Positions 24,519 to 36,100 of a stretch of 64,000 bases of DNA are shown piece by piece. Made by a program: the position numbers and the translations under genes. This stretch comes from Channa striata (taxonomy: Eukaryota > Chordata > Actinopteri > Anabantiformes > Channidae): contig CM065174.1 of the NCBI GenBank assembly GCA_033026295.1, positions 24,851,498-24,915,497 of the forward strand. The letters are read 5' to 3'. How positions within the stretch are numbered: the first letter of the stretch is position 1; each line of letters begins with the position of its first letter. The notes under the pieces are model-generated. The model saw only the letters and a list, made by a program, of their open reading frames with translations, had not been told where the DNA came from and ran no database searches.

Positions 24519-24705
24519 CATTTACATTTACACTTAGCAGATGCTTTTATCCAAAGCGACTTACAGTAATTTTGGTTCATACACAGTGGCGTGGCCACGC
24601 AGGGTGCTCATCGGCCACTGGGGGCAACTAGGGGTTCAGTGTCTTGCCCAAGGACACTTTGACATGTAGCCAGGACTGGGGATCGAACCACTGACCCTAA
24701 TCTAT
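24519..24705 (-). mobile_element. SINE, inverted, 5'-truncated, with a LINE-like tail
   Basis: Read on the minus strand, a B box GGTTCGATCCC (24679-24689) is followed by the AGTGTCCTTGGGCAAGACAC block and then a tail. The tail, near 24519-24570, is GTAAGTCGCTTTGGATAAAA then GCATCTGCTAAGTGTAAATG. It resembles the 3' end of the LINE at 1660-2525. The A box is missing, so the copy is truncated just past the B box. The shared tail is what a SINE mobilised by that LINE family would carry. Confidence 0.75.
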
Positions 24706-26849
24706 GAGGTTTAATAAACTGAGATGTTTTATTTCTACAGTCACACCAAAAGTATAGGTATTTAAGGTTTTTAAGGTTCATCCTGATATGTTTTCAAATA
24801 CATACATCTCCCAGGGGTTTGCAGACAAAATTAAAGAGAATTACTTGACAAAATCAGCATTGTGTTATTCATGTCTCATTATGAGATGGTAAATAATAAT
24901 AATGAGATAGGATATTTAAAAATAGGTGTAATGTAACACATTACAGCATTTATTATTTCTTTTATATTTATTAAAAGATTTAGTTTGGGTGATATTTTGT
25001 TAGTTATTTAGTAACTGAATGTAGAATCTGCTTTCAAATCTAAAATATACATTCTAACTAATTCAGTCAAATACAAAAACAGAAGTTTAAAATAAATCCT
25101 GCATTCAAAACCCTACTTAAATAACACACAAGTATTATCAGCCACATGTACTTAAAATGTAAAACTGTCAATATTTTTGACAATAAATCTGATTTGTTGG
25201 GTATAAACAACCAGTTTCACAAGAGAAGACAGTTACATCCCAAATAGGGCAAAAAGCTAAGCCAAACAGCTGTCACATTTTCCCTTTTTCTATTTCCCAC
25301 CTACGCTTTGAAAAATTACACCAGCCTGACGAAAAAAGTGGACTGAGAAGGACGAGGGAAATGGAGACCAAAGAGATGGACAAAATATGCATCAAGCCAG
25401 GAGCGAGCCCACAAACAACAATGAATAGTGAGCTTTGACAATGCCCTTCCAACCCTGACACTGGCCTGCCACCCCACACCAATCCTCCCCCTTGTCACCC
25501 AACTAACCTCCAGAGAGCCAAGACCTTTTTCTGTGCTCTGTCTCCATGACAGGGAGCATTCTTTTGTCTGTGTCTGCCAGACTTTGTCCGGATTATGGGT
25601 GGGAGAGATAAACGAAAGGGAGCAGATCCATAATCACCTTTTGTCCAATACTCTCCCTCTCTCTATCTTTGTGTGTGTGTGGGTCCTTCCTTTTCTGAAT
25701 TTTCTCACAGTATTACTGCAACCTTTTTTCTTCTTTTCAGAATGAAGTTCACAAACACACAGGGTGTGATGATCATTAATTTAGGATTTATAACAACTGA
25801 TCAACTTCTGTTCACAGTGGTTTACTCTCCCTACTTTAGATGTGTTCAGTTCTACCTTGGACAAGAAGAGAGAAAGGAGACAATGTTTACTTGTTGGCTT
25901 CAGTACCTTATGTTTTAACTGCCAGTTACATCAATAAAATTAGGTAAAAACTGCATCATGGGTTAGTCTGCTATTGGAAAAAACTACATTAAGTACATTA
26001 TGTAATATTTATATCTAACAAAAAACAAAAACAAACAAAAACAAAACAATGACATATAATCAAATTGACTCCACAGTGCCAATTATTGTTGCTTTTTTAT
26101 CGGTCAGTTTAATTTCAAAAGCAAAATGTACAAAAATTACAAAATTTAGCAATTGTGTATTTTCACACAGTATTGTGTATTATCACACACATTAACACTT
26201 TGGGAGAAGCTGATACAGGCAACTGATAAATACTGTATCTTTAAACCAGAAATAAGTCTTGTGGTTTGATATTAAAACCACTTTTGTTTCAAACTAGGCA
26301 GCAGAGCAAATTTTTTATGTAGAACTGAGGACTGACCTCATGTAGAGTCATCTGTACAAGCAAGAGTTATATAAGTGATGTTATGTAAGTGACTACATAC
26401 ATGTTGTTACCTGATGTATGTTGTGTAACATTAAGGAAGCAGTGATTTTAATCTGTCTCCAACATTTATCCTAATGTTAATCTTCTTTATTTTGCGCCCA
26501 AACCTAACGAGTTACGTCTCCACGTAAATCCAGCTTGTTGCATGAAAATCTGTGTTTTGGTGCCTGGAACCAAAAGGGTGTGATTAGAATAGATGCTTAC
26601 TGGCAGGGTGGGGGGGTGTTCATTCCACAAATGCTTCCATAGGTCCTAATGGGACAAATTATGCATGTGGTCCCTTGGGTCAGTTGCTGTGAGTTTGTGA
26701 ACATGAAATATTAGGCAATTTAGCAGCCAATTTTTGACATAATATTCTGCAAGATAAAACATATTTTTATAGTATCAGATACACACATGATGATAATCTA
26801 ATTAGTGTACTGAACGACATGTTTTCACCTGTTCATTAACTTCTTTTCC
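24706..26849. other. Unassigned region
   Basis: No gene recognised. A-rich repeats of AAAAAC type lie near 26020-26047, and a G run at about 26607. Open frames at 25428-25918 are pyrimidine-rich or lack domain pattern. Confidence 0.4.
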
Positions 26850-26990
26850 CTGCACCGTTAAAATTCAAAAGGAGACTAAACATTTTCTATTGCTGGCCCC
26901 AAACTGTGGAACAGTTGGCCACTCACAGAATATTGTTAAAGCTTATGTTATGGCTCATCTTTACTTATTAGGATTAATTTTCTGTTCAGT
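26850..26990 (+). mobile_element. Small LINE RT C-terminal fragment
   Basis: Frame-broken translation gives a FSIAGPKLWNS-like segment near 26880-26930 (CTATTGCTGGCCCCAAACTG). This resembles the AAPKLWNSLP motif near the end of CR1/Rex1-type RTs. The fragment is too short to place in a family, and its boundaries are uncertain. Confidence 0.35.
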
Positions 26991-28230
26991 ATTACAGTCA
27001 TAACTAGTATAATAAAACATTTTCTGTACAGCACTGGTCAACAACTGTTTTTTGATGTGCTATAACGTGCACATACAATAACTTGACTTTTTCATATTAA
27101 TCAGTACTCTCTTGTACCACATGGGAAAAAGAACGACATAAACCTATGAATTATAAACAAGCCATAAAGATGGGGTCCCTGTCCACCCTGTGATTGCTTG
27201 TTACACCCCATAGGTACATATTCTCACCCATACGCACAGTACAGTGTCACTTCCTCTGGTACACCACTGATGGATGACTCCACCTCTACTGCCATTTCTT
27301 TGAGTGTTTCAGCTTAAGGCTCTCCCACAAAGCTATAACACATAAGCTGCTGGAGTTGCCACAGCACACTGCAGTTTCTTCTGGGGCACATACAGGATAG
27401 ACCAACGCAGCCTGTATTTTTTAACAGCTTAGCAGAGATAGGAAACCAGGAGGAAGTGTGTTAATAAATGGACCCAATGAACTTTAAGAATTTTTTCCTC
27501 TTCATAATCTATATGAAATGTATAACTAAAATTTGTTTTAGTTCATACAAATTCATGCATCTGTAGCTCAGTTGTGTGAGCCTGTGGAAAATACTTTAAA
27601 ATGGTAGAGAACAAGGAAACAGACTAAAAGAGGGAGATGCATAGACCAAAGCAATGCAGTGAAAGTAGGTTGTGCTGAAAAGATAAAATGAGACAACAAA
27701 CAGATGAAACTATCTGCCTCAACGTAGGCACGTAAGCACCTTTTTGCAGTTATTAGAACTATCATCCGAAGTTTAATATCTTTGAAGCATAAAATAGCAC
27801 TGTTTTGACTATGTCTCCTTAAAATTACTTTCCTATACATCTAAACTCAAACATGATTAAATTTTTGGAGCAAATGTAATGACCTAATCATTATGTTCTA
27901 GTGCAATGTTTTAATTTTAATGAATGAAACTGTGAAACTTTTACAAAAGGAAAATGAGTTGCAAAAAGGTGGTTGGGGAGGGTGGCTTTAAGTCATGTCG
28001 GGTAAGGTTCAGGGAAGAAAACCACTGCTATTAGGGTTAGAGAAGGAATATGGATGTGTTTAAAGGCGATGAGACACATTTTTTGTAAAAATGACTAGCT
28101 GCTGTAACTATCCACTTGAACTAATATTGTATTCTGCAGGTCTTTTTTTGACACTGTACATTTAAAATTTGATTTTGATCTAATTTTTTGCACATTGCAT
28201 TACATTAGTAAGTATGTTACAGTGCACTGA
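26991..28230. other. Unassigned region
   Basis: No gene or repeat recognised. Confidence 0.4.
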
Positions 28231-28480
28231 AATGGTAAATGGTCTGCACTTATATAGCCCTTTTCTACCTGTTGGTACTCAAAGCGCTTTACACTGCACA
28301 CACACAATCATACACTGATGGGGGAGCTGCTATGCAGCTGGCCAACGCTCACCAGGAGCAACTAAGCAGGGTTCAGTGTCTTGTTCAAGGACACTTGTGA
28401 CATGTGAGGAGCCAGGGATCAAACCAGCAACTGTAGGATTGGTGGAGAACCACACTACCAACTGCACCACAGTCACCCCT
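28231..28480 (-). mobile_element. tRNA-derived SINE, inverted, near full length
   Basis: On the minus strand an intact A box (TGGTGCAGTTGG, 28458-28469) is followed by a good B box (GGTTTGATCCC, 28415-28425). Next come the ACACTGAACCC-like block, a GTGTAAAGCGCTTTGAGTAC body and the tail GGGCTATATAAGTGCAGACC ending near 28231. It belongs to the same family as 17490-17711, with which it shares the ATATAAGTGCAG tail. Of the copies here it keeps the best internal promoter. Confidence 0.85.
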
Positions 28481-31254
28481 TAGTATTGCCGCTTTCATTT
28501 CAAGATTTACCTTACCTTACCTTATCTAAACACAACCACAAAATACTTTAATGCGTTATTTTTTGATATTTCCAAATTCCATATTTACGTTTAAAACACT
28601 GGGTCAGTTCCCACATATTTATAATTTGGACAATGTGCAAAGAGAGAAAAGTCCCTAAAGGTAAAAAAGTTCTAAGTGAAGAAGAAAAAAATTGTTCTTT
28701 TTGTGTTTCTAGGCTTTCTGTCAATCATAAGAACACAAGCAACTTTTTTATTCCCCTCTTCATATATGTAATTTTGTACTATTGCATTTCCACCAGTTTT
28801 TATTTTAACGCCCACCAGCCCACATTTACTTTGCCCTTTTGTTGCAAAGGTTTAGTTTCATCCTTACTATACACTCATGACAAAAGTTGTCTCTTTACTG
28901 TGTAACAGTATAAGTGTCAGTTCACTCTCAGTATTGGACCACGTTTAAAATATAACTATTCTACAAAATATAGAAATTAAAGGTGAAACTGAAGGCAACT
29001 ATACCAATTAGAGCACTCATAACTACAAACATAGCTTTAGAATTGACTAACAGCTGTACTGTATGTTGTTTAGCCCATGTCAAATGCAGAGATAATGCTG
29101 GTAGGCCTTTTATAATGACCTGAAATTATTTATGCATCATTCCTTTTTTTTCCATTTTTGAGAAAATGATACATAACACTTGTATTCAGAGTTTACAGAC
29201 CTTCTTTTTTAGATCAGACTTGCCACAATTATAGTAGATCCTCCCAAGGGATTATTACTAATATAATAATACTAATACTAACAATATTACTAATACAGTT
29301 ACACTGATTAGTGGGTTTAGCTCCAAATAAAGTGGTTTATCATGAATAAGGATAATAAATATCTGCAGCATGCCATAACCTACTGTTCATGCCAGACCAA
29401 TTAAGTCACAAAACTGAGAGTACTGAATTTTTATTGCTCATAAATTCACCTTTTTTATACAGGAGAATTAATCATTTGTTGAAGTCTTTTTTGAAAAGAT
29501 AACTTCAATTATGTTTTATTTATATACAAGCAGTAAAACTGACAATGAATCTTAATCTCAAAACCTGTAGATTATCTTGTTCATCTGAGCCATAGACCTC
29601 AGCGAGACACTGGGTAGTGGTTTCTTCAAAATATTTAATATATTCCACAAACAGCTTGTCTCTCTTGGTTTTTAAACTTCACAACTTTGCACTTTTGATA
29701 TAACAGTCATTTTCTAATATAATTCATTAAATTCTTTAAGTAGCAATGGTTACATTATGTAAATACAAGATTTTGAGCACATATTGTTTGTCTTCTTGTC
29801 AATCAGCTTCTTAAGTGCCTAAAAGTACTTATGAAATTAATGAATGTGTGAGTGACTGCACCCTAAAGAAAAAACTAAACAATAAACAAACTTTAACAGG
29901 ACTGCAGGATATTTTATTTTTACTGCCATATTCAAGTGCAGATTAAAATTCATATTTTAAAAAAGTAACTGCACTGATGGGCACCACCAGCTTTGTGCTT
30001 TGCTTTTATAAGAATCTTTAGTCTTGATTTCTACATGTCTATTATGTCCTAAGAAGGTAATTATTAACATAATTAATGTATATAATATAATTCTAACTAT
30101 TATAATAACATTAATATTAACATTAATATAAATTAAATAGACATTTCAGTAAATCTGTTAAAGGAACAATGGGTAAAAAATACTTCTATTGCTATTGTCG
30201 GAAAATACAACAAATATCAATCAACAAATATAAATATATATTTTTTAAATCTACATTTCAGAAGTAGTACTTATTTTATACACCAACCGCCTGCATCTAA
30301 CCTCTCAAAGAAGCCTCCTGCTGACTCTCACACCCTCCTAAATCCTTCTATCTTTCGCTCTCCTTTTTGTCATTATCCACAATGTCGGGTGGAGCCCTGG
30401 CTCCAGGATCTGAACTCCAGGCAAACCCCACACATCATAGTATGGCTGCCCCACAATTTTCTCTTTTTCTCTCTCCCTTTTTTACAGAGCGAAGCACAGA
30501 TGGCCCCCAGAGAGACATGTTGATATCAGGTTGTCAGGGAGACTTTGGGGAGGTTTTTCTAGCCACCAAAATAATTACCTGTCACACCAGGCAATGGTTT
30601 GTGGTGAGAAGCAGTCAATTTTACACCATGAAATAAAGCAGTCATGGGGATAGCCTACCTTTCCTCCCACTCTGTCTCTGTGCTTTCATTTACTGCACTC
30701 CCATTCACCTATCTTCTAACATTGCATATCTTGTTGCTGTGTTGGTCTCTCAAGTTTTTCTGCAATTCATTACCAACAATCATCTGTCCAGCCAGGCAGG
30801 CTTACCTATAAAACCCTGAAGCAACTAGAGGCAACAAGTATTACTAGAACCTAAATAAGATACAGAATTTCAGAAATACTCCAGCTTTTTGTGTATTATG
30901 AAGATGAATGGCCCCATGTTATTACACTCTAAAACTACCATAAATTAATGTTTTTCCATTAACTAATTTTAGCCATTAAAATAACAAAATACCTAAGTTT
31001 ATTTTTCATATTAAGAATACAAATGTAGATTGACAACCCATACCATTGCATTTTACCATACTGGTGGTTTCAGTATAAAAAAGTGATTTCAATATGTGAA
31101 TATGAAACATTCTGAACTACTAAATGCACATGTATCTTTTTGGGTTAACCAATTGTCACCAGATAAAGTGGTTAAAATAAGCTCCATCTAGACCAACAGT
31201 AACCTTTGACCCACATTTTTTATTGATTACTGTATATTTTGCATGCTGTTGAAG
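28481..31254. other. Unassigned region
   Basis: Strongly AT-rich at 29100-30250, with TAATA-type runs near 29260-29300 and 30060-30140. A polypyrimidine acceptor-like site ends at 30487 and is followed by about 50 open codons (30488-30636) that lack a confirmed partner exon. No gene called. Confidence 0.4.
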
Positions 31255-31480
31255 TGATTAGCACTGCTGTTTCCTCCCACAGTCCAAAAACATGCATGTT
31301 AGGCTATTGGGTGACTCTAAATTACTGGTAGGTGTGAATGGTTGTCTGTCTGTGCATGTCTCTCTGTATACTTGAGATAGACTGGCGATCTCTCCAGGAC
31401 AGACCATGAGGACAGCTAGGATAGGCTCCAGCCCATTTGTGACCCACACTGGATAAGCCGCTACAGATTATAATTGAATG
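31255..31480 (+). mobile_element. V-SINE (HE1-like) core and 3' part
   Basis: Contains the conserved central block CCTCCCACAGTCCAAAAACA, then TGCATGTTAGGCTATTGG, ACTCTAAATT, and GGTGTGAATGGTTGTCTGTC. ACTGGCGATCTCTCCAGGAC, GCTAGGATAGGCTCCAGCCC and a GGATAAGCCG end follow. This is the order of the vertebrate V-SINE superfamily member HE1. The tRNA-derived head is missing or unrecognisable, so the copy is 5'-truncated. An inverted relative sits at 44655-44860. The open frame on the minus strand is a shadow. Confidence 0.85.
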
Positions 31481-32495
31481 TATATGCTGTACCATAATCA
31501 GTATTCTTTGAAATATATTTTTATTATTTTCTTAGTGGAGTACTTGTAAATGTAGACTGTCATGGGGCTAGCCCATGCCCTGTAGAGAGTAGGTGCAGAT
31601 GTGTTATCATACTAATATCGCCAATTCTATTTATTTTACCATCTAGCCGGCAGAGTAGAGTTGTTGATTTAGTTGTATAGACAATGCACCCTTTTCTCAC
31701 ATCCTCCAAAAACCAATGTCACTGTGATACTTACCCAATGTTGTGTATGCTCCACTCCACCTGCCAATAGCTCCCAGGTCACACTATGAAACAGGAAGTG
31801 TGAGGGGTGAAAGGTCTTTATAGCAGGGGTGAAGTGGGTTGTACCATCCAGATAGGAAGTAAAGGGGAGTTTTACGATTGTGTGAGGAAACTGTCTTAAA
31901 AGTACCATTGATAACATTTTGTGTTAACCTTCCTATGTGGGGTGAAATAGAACAATATACTTAAGACATGTATACTGTTTCAAAAGAAGAGATATTATAG
32001 TGTGTCTTAATTGTAGTAATTGGTTGTGTTAATCAGTAATGGTTGTCTTCAAAGGAGGGGCTTCAGGTATATAAGGCCTGAGGTGGAAGTTCCTGGGGAT
32101 TTTGTTCATTGCAGTTCAGATGGGGATCTGCTGCTAGCTTGCTCATTAGCAATGATCCTTGCATAGTTTTTCTTTTGTTTATTTTTCTTTTTATCATTTT
32201 TCCCACTTATTCACAAAACCACTTTGAACTGCAGATTTATGGGTGTCACTTTCACACTTTACACCACGCTAAACAGGCCTAAAGCTAGTCATAGTTATTA
32301 AATTAAAATAAATAAGAAGCTACAAAACTTACTAATTATGCATTATTATATCTACATTATTTGTACTGCAGGCTGAAACTAACATTTTATTAAAATGTAC
32401 ATGGTTTAAACACTAAAATCCTCCCACAAATCAAAAGCAGCTTTCCTAAGCTGTCGAACCTGAGTCCTGCTGACTGACGCACTGAGGGTGGAGGA

Positions 32496-32500
<5 letters not shown>
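31481..32500. other. Unassigned region, possible solo LTR
   Basis: A TATATAAGGCCTGAGG TATA-like site at about 32069, with TGTCATGGGGCTAGCCC upstream near 31558, gives the block 31558-32265 some look of an LTR. No second LTR, target duplication or polymerase is visible. The open frame at 31669-31917 (minus) has no domain pattern. Confidence 0.2.

Positions 32501-32534
<34 letters not shown>
32501..32534 (+). repeat. (TG)17 microsatellite
   Basis: Seventeen uninterrupted TG units. The two open frames on the minus strand that read it as TH repeats are artefacts. Confidence 0.95.
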
Positions 32535-32538
<4 letters not shown>

Positions 32539-32925
32539 GGCGGGGGCAGAGGACTGGAGCGATGACAGAGGAGAAAGAACAGTAATTCAAGCTTACATGC
32601 ACCTCTCAAATGCCTCATGACAAAATAAACATTGTCTGTGGTACTTGGCCGTAAGCCATCATTCAAGGAGGAACAGCCAGGGAAACATGAAAAAATAAAT
32701 CTCGCTCCATCATGCCCATGTCACACTGCTGCTGAGGACCTGTTAAATCAGTAAAGTGTCATAAAAATCTTTCACTAAACAGTTACAGAACAGTCATATC
32801 TCATAGGATTACAGCATATTTACTCCAAAGGTGACCAGACATTGGAGCTTCATCTATTCCACCGCTCACTGGGTGAGAGGTGGGTTGCCCTATGGACAGG
32901 TATATGTAAGGGCCACACAGAGACT

Positions 32926-33150
32926 AAATGGTAAAAGCCCACTTACAATGTAACTTATCGTTCACCCATTCACAAACACACACACACACCATGGCAATGG
33001 ATGCCATGCAAGGTGCTCACCTGACCCACCAGGAGCAGCTAGGGCTTCAGTGTCTTGCCCAAGGACAGCAAGAAGGGACTGGGGATTGAGCCACTAAACC
33101 CTGGGGTCCGTGGACAACTGCCTTACCAAATGAGCTCTCCCACTGGTGCT
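32926..33150 (-). mobile_element. tRNA-derived SINE, inverted, degraded
   Basis: Minus strand: a possible A-box area near 33126-33145 (GAGCTCATTTGGTAAGGCAG) and a B box near 33082-33092 (GGCTCAATCCC). A CTTGGGCAAGACACTGAAGC block, a GCATGGCATCCATTGCC stretch and a short CA run follow. The tail near 32930 is degraded. Same family as 28231-28480, more divergent. Confidence 0.7.
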
Positions 33151-36100
33151 TCTTATGAATTCTTCACGACACAGAGCTAAGGCTCCAAAAATGCTGAAAA
33201 AACTGTCAATGTTGACTAAACCCTTAGAGTAATATGATAAGACTCACCTAAATTCTGAACGTGTTTCCAAAATTCTTCTCTTTTAGGGCTTTAGACTCTT
33301 CTAGGGCATTAAAAAACGTATAATTTGGAGGCTTTGTCTTCTGGCACCATCTGACAAATTGAATAAAATTATATTTTCTTGGACTCTTCTAAATCTGAAG
33401 AGCTTTCATCAATATGGGATTGGAAAATGATTTAGAAAAGGTCACCATGTACTGCTTTCAGGGTGTCCTAAGAATTAGTTTAGTCTAATAGACAAATACG
33501 ATCTTTTATTTTAGCACGTGAGAACTCTCTTTCAGAATGCAGCTCCTATTTAGCCCCTTCTCTCTACCGGCTCTGCCTGTCCAATACTGAATCATATAAG
33601 TGGAAGCAGTAGAGAGAAGGAAATAGGATCAGTGAGCAAAGCAAGATATGTTTGCATTATTCGTCCTTTTTATGTCACTCAGTGATCAAAGTGAGCAACA
33701 TTCTTTATTAGGTTTTTACTAATGGGATTTAATTGAGGTTTTGCATTGCAGTGCCCCCATAAAAACAGAAGGACATAGAGGCAGATGTGCCAATAAGCAG
33801 ACTTCAATATTTATGTATTTAAGTCAAACCATCATCACAATACTGAACAATGTTATCGCACATTACAGATTTTCCCCATATCGTGCAGGCCCAGTCAAGA
33901 TAACCAACTGTCTCATGTTACATTGTCAACTTTGTTGCTGTACCACAGATAGAAGGAATGATCTCATCCTTACTATAACATCTTTGCTCAACGCAGTGGT
34001 TCTTCTATTATGTCGACATACAAGATGGATAGCTGAGCCTCCCAAAGCGGATTGATTATTTTACCAACCCCCAATTAAAATTAGGTGTTGAGCTAAATTT
34101 TACAATAGCCCCTAGGAAATGTATGCATTTGAACATTTGGGCTAAATTCATAAAAATTTAAACAAATTTAAACAAATCAAAAATACAATTTAAATAGTCC
34201 AACACAACTAATTTCACAATTGGTACATATACTTTTTTGCAGTTATGACCTGCTGCAATCATAATTCAGATGAAAAACAACACAGCAGCTTCTGCCTGAG
34301 ATCCTGAGGAATGCTGTATGAGTTATTGTATATAACAAATTTACATGTATGAATTGTTTGGGTATTTCATATGATCCATATGATTCATATATATGTTGCT
34401 GTACATACCTCCAGGCAGAGCATGGTTGGGATGAGCACAAGAGGCTAATAGTTGATGATCCACCATCTACCATCCTGCTAGTCATAAAGGGTGGTAATGC
34501 TTTGCACTGCATGTTGTCTTATTGGTGGAGGTGAATGTGCCAGTTTGCAGGTTTGGGCTTGGAGTGTTGTGTATGTGTATGTGGTAAGCAGTGAATCATC
34601 AGTTGTTGACAAAAAACCTTTGTGTCTGTCTCATCACCTGCCTTATGTATCTGGTTTCATGCGCCTTGCACTTTTGCACTGTGTGACTTGAATGTATGTA
34701 ACAAATAAATGGTACAAGCTGAGGCTAGCAGCTAGGAGTAGTGAATGGATAACTTAAAGACCTTTACTTAAGTAATTGTACAAATACACAAACAAAAATG
34801 TAATCAAGTAAAACTATAACACTAACATTTTTAATTAAATTGCCTGTCATCTTTAGATGTATGTAGCCTGTGCCATCTACAGTGGTTAGAATGAGTTATC
34901 GTCTATTACCTTTGTTTGGCTGAAACACAATTCAGGTTTATGGAGATGGGAAGAAATGAAGAGAAAGAAAAGTGTCTCCATGCAAGATCTGCTAATTCAC
35001 ACACAGGCTGCTACATCTGTACAGTCATACTCTGAAAACGTAGTTACTGACCTATTGTTAGTCTTGATGCCTTTCAGAATCTTCACAAAATGTCAAAACA
35101 GATTCCAACTCACTAACAGATAAATCACATTAGATGTATTCCCCTGACAGTTAATACAGTTAACATCAACTTCACATTCTCTAAAGATGAGACCCACGTT
35201 GTTACAGGTGGCACGTGTGCTCTTGCAATGGGCCTCCACCTATTCCATCCTATGGGATTCAGGGTAGTTTCACCGAATTTTTTATAACAGTGCTGCTTGT
35301 TTGCTTTTCCTTCCACCCTACACCAAATGTGACGTTCCTGTAATTGCTTCCATACTTCCCCCACACTGTACAAATGTAAATGCATTTGGAGAGCCAGTAC
35401 CTTGGGCCCCTCCCATAGAAAACACAAGCTCCTGCTGTGAGCAGGATTTTTGTTTGAACCCCATGCACCCTCAATACTCCGCTCCTGGTACCTAGCATAA
35501 ACAGTGCTGTGTGTGTGTGTGTTTGTTTGTGTGTATGAGAAAAGATTTTGAGATGCTTGATGGGGTGTACCTACTCTATAATTTACTTTACTAAGAACTA
35601 AACAAATATAATTAAATTATGATGCAAGGTGCCTATAAATTTTCACTTTTTTTTTACACACTTTTTTCTATTTTTGGTTAGACTGGCCATATTGCTGCTC
35701 TATCAAAGGCCTTCAGCCATATGCTATTTTTTTGAAACACAAAATTTAAGAGGGTTTAAAATTTTCTCTGCTTTTAACACAGTATTTTTAATATCCATTA
35801 ATTTTAATTTCAAACAAAACCAACATTCCTTTGTTACTTACATGTTGCAGAAACGTGTTTTATTCAATTAATGGTTGCATCTTTTATCAATGTGAAAAAT
35901 GCAGAAGACCAAACATTTTTAGAGAGCATAGCAAGGTTAAATTCACATCTCACTGGGAAGAAAAATGATCTCATTGCTGTTCAAGGTTATGCACACAAAA
36001 TGAAAGTCTATTCATAAAAATCAGCCATTGGCAAAACAAGGTCATTTCTTGTTATCTAGCAGGAACCTTCAATATCTGGTTACGCTTGCACAATTACTCA

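Noticed and set aside
30487..30636. GDFGEVFLA in an open frame after a strong acceptor-like site, resembling a kinase glycine loop
   Set aside because: No lysine motif, catalytic loop or neighbouring kinase exon is present, and the rest of the frame has no kinase pattern. Treated as chance.
31558..32265. Possible solo LTR with TATATAAG
   Set aside because: No paired LTR, no clear TG...CA ends with target duplication and no polymerase; kept only as a remark.
32390..32666. Minus-strand frames with TH repeats
   Set aside because: Translation of the TG microsatellite; no coding evidence.
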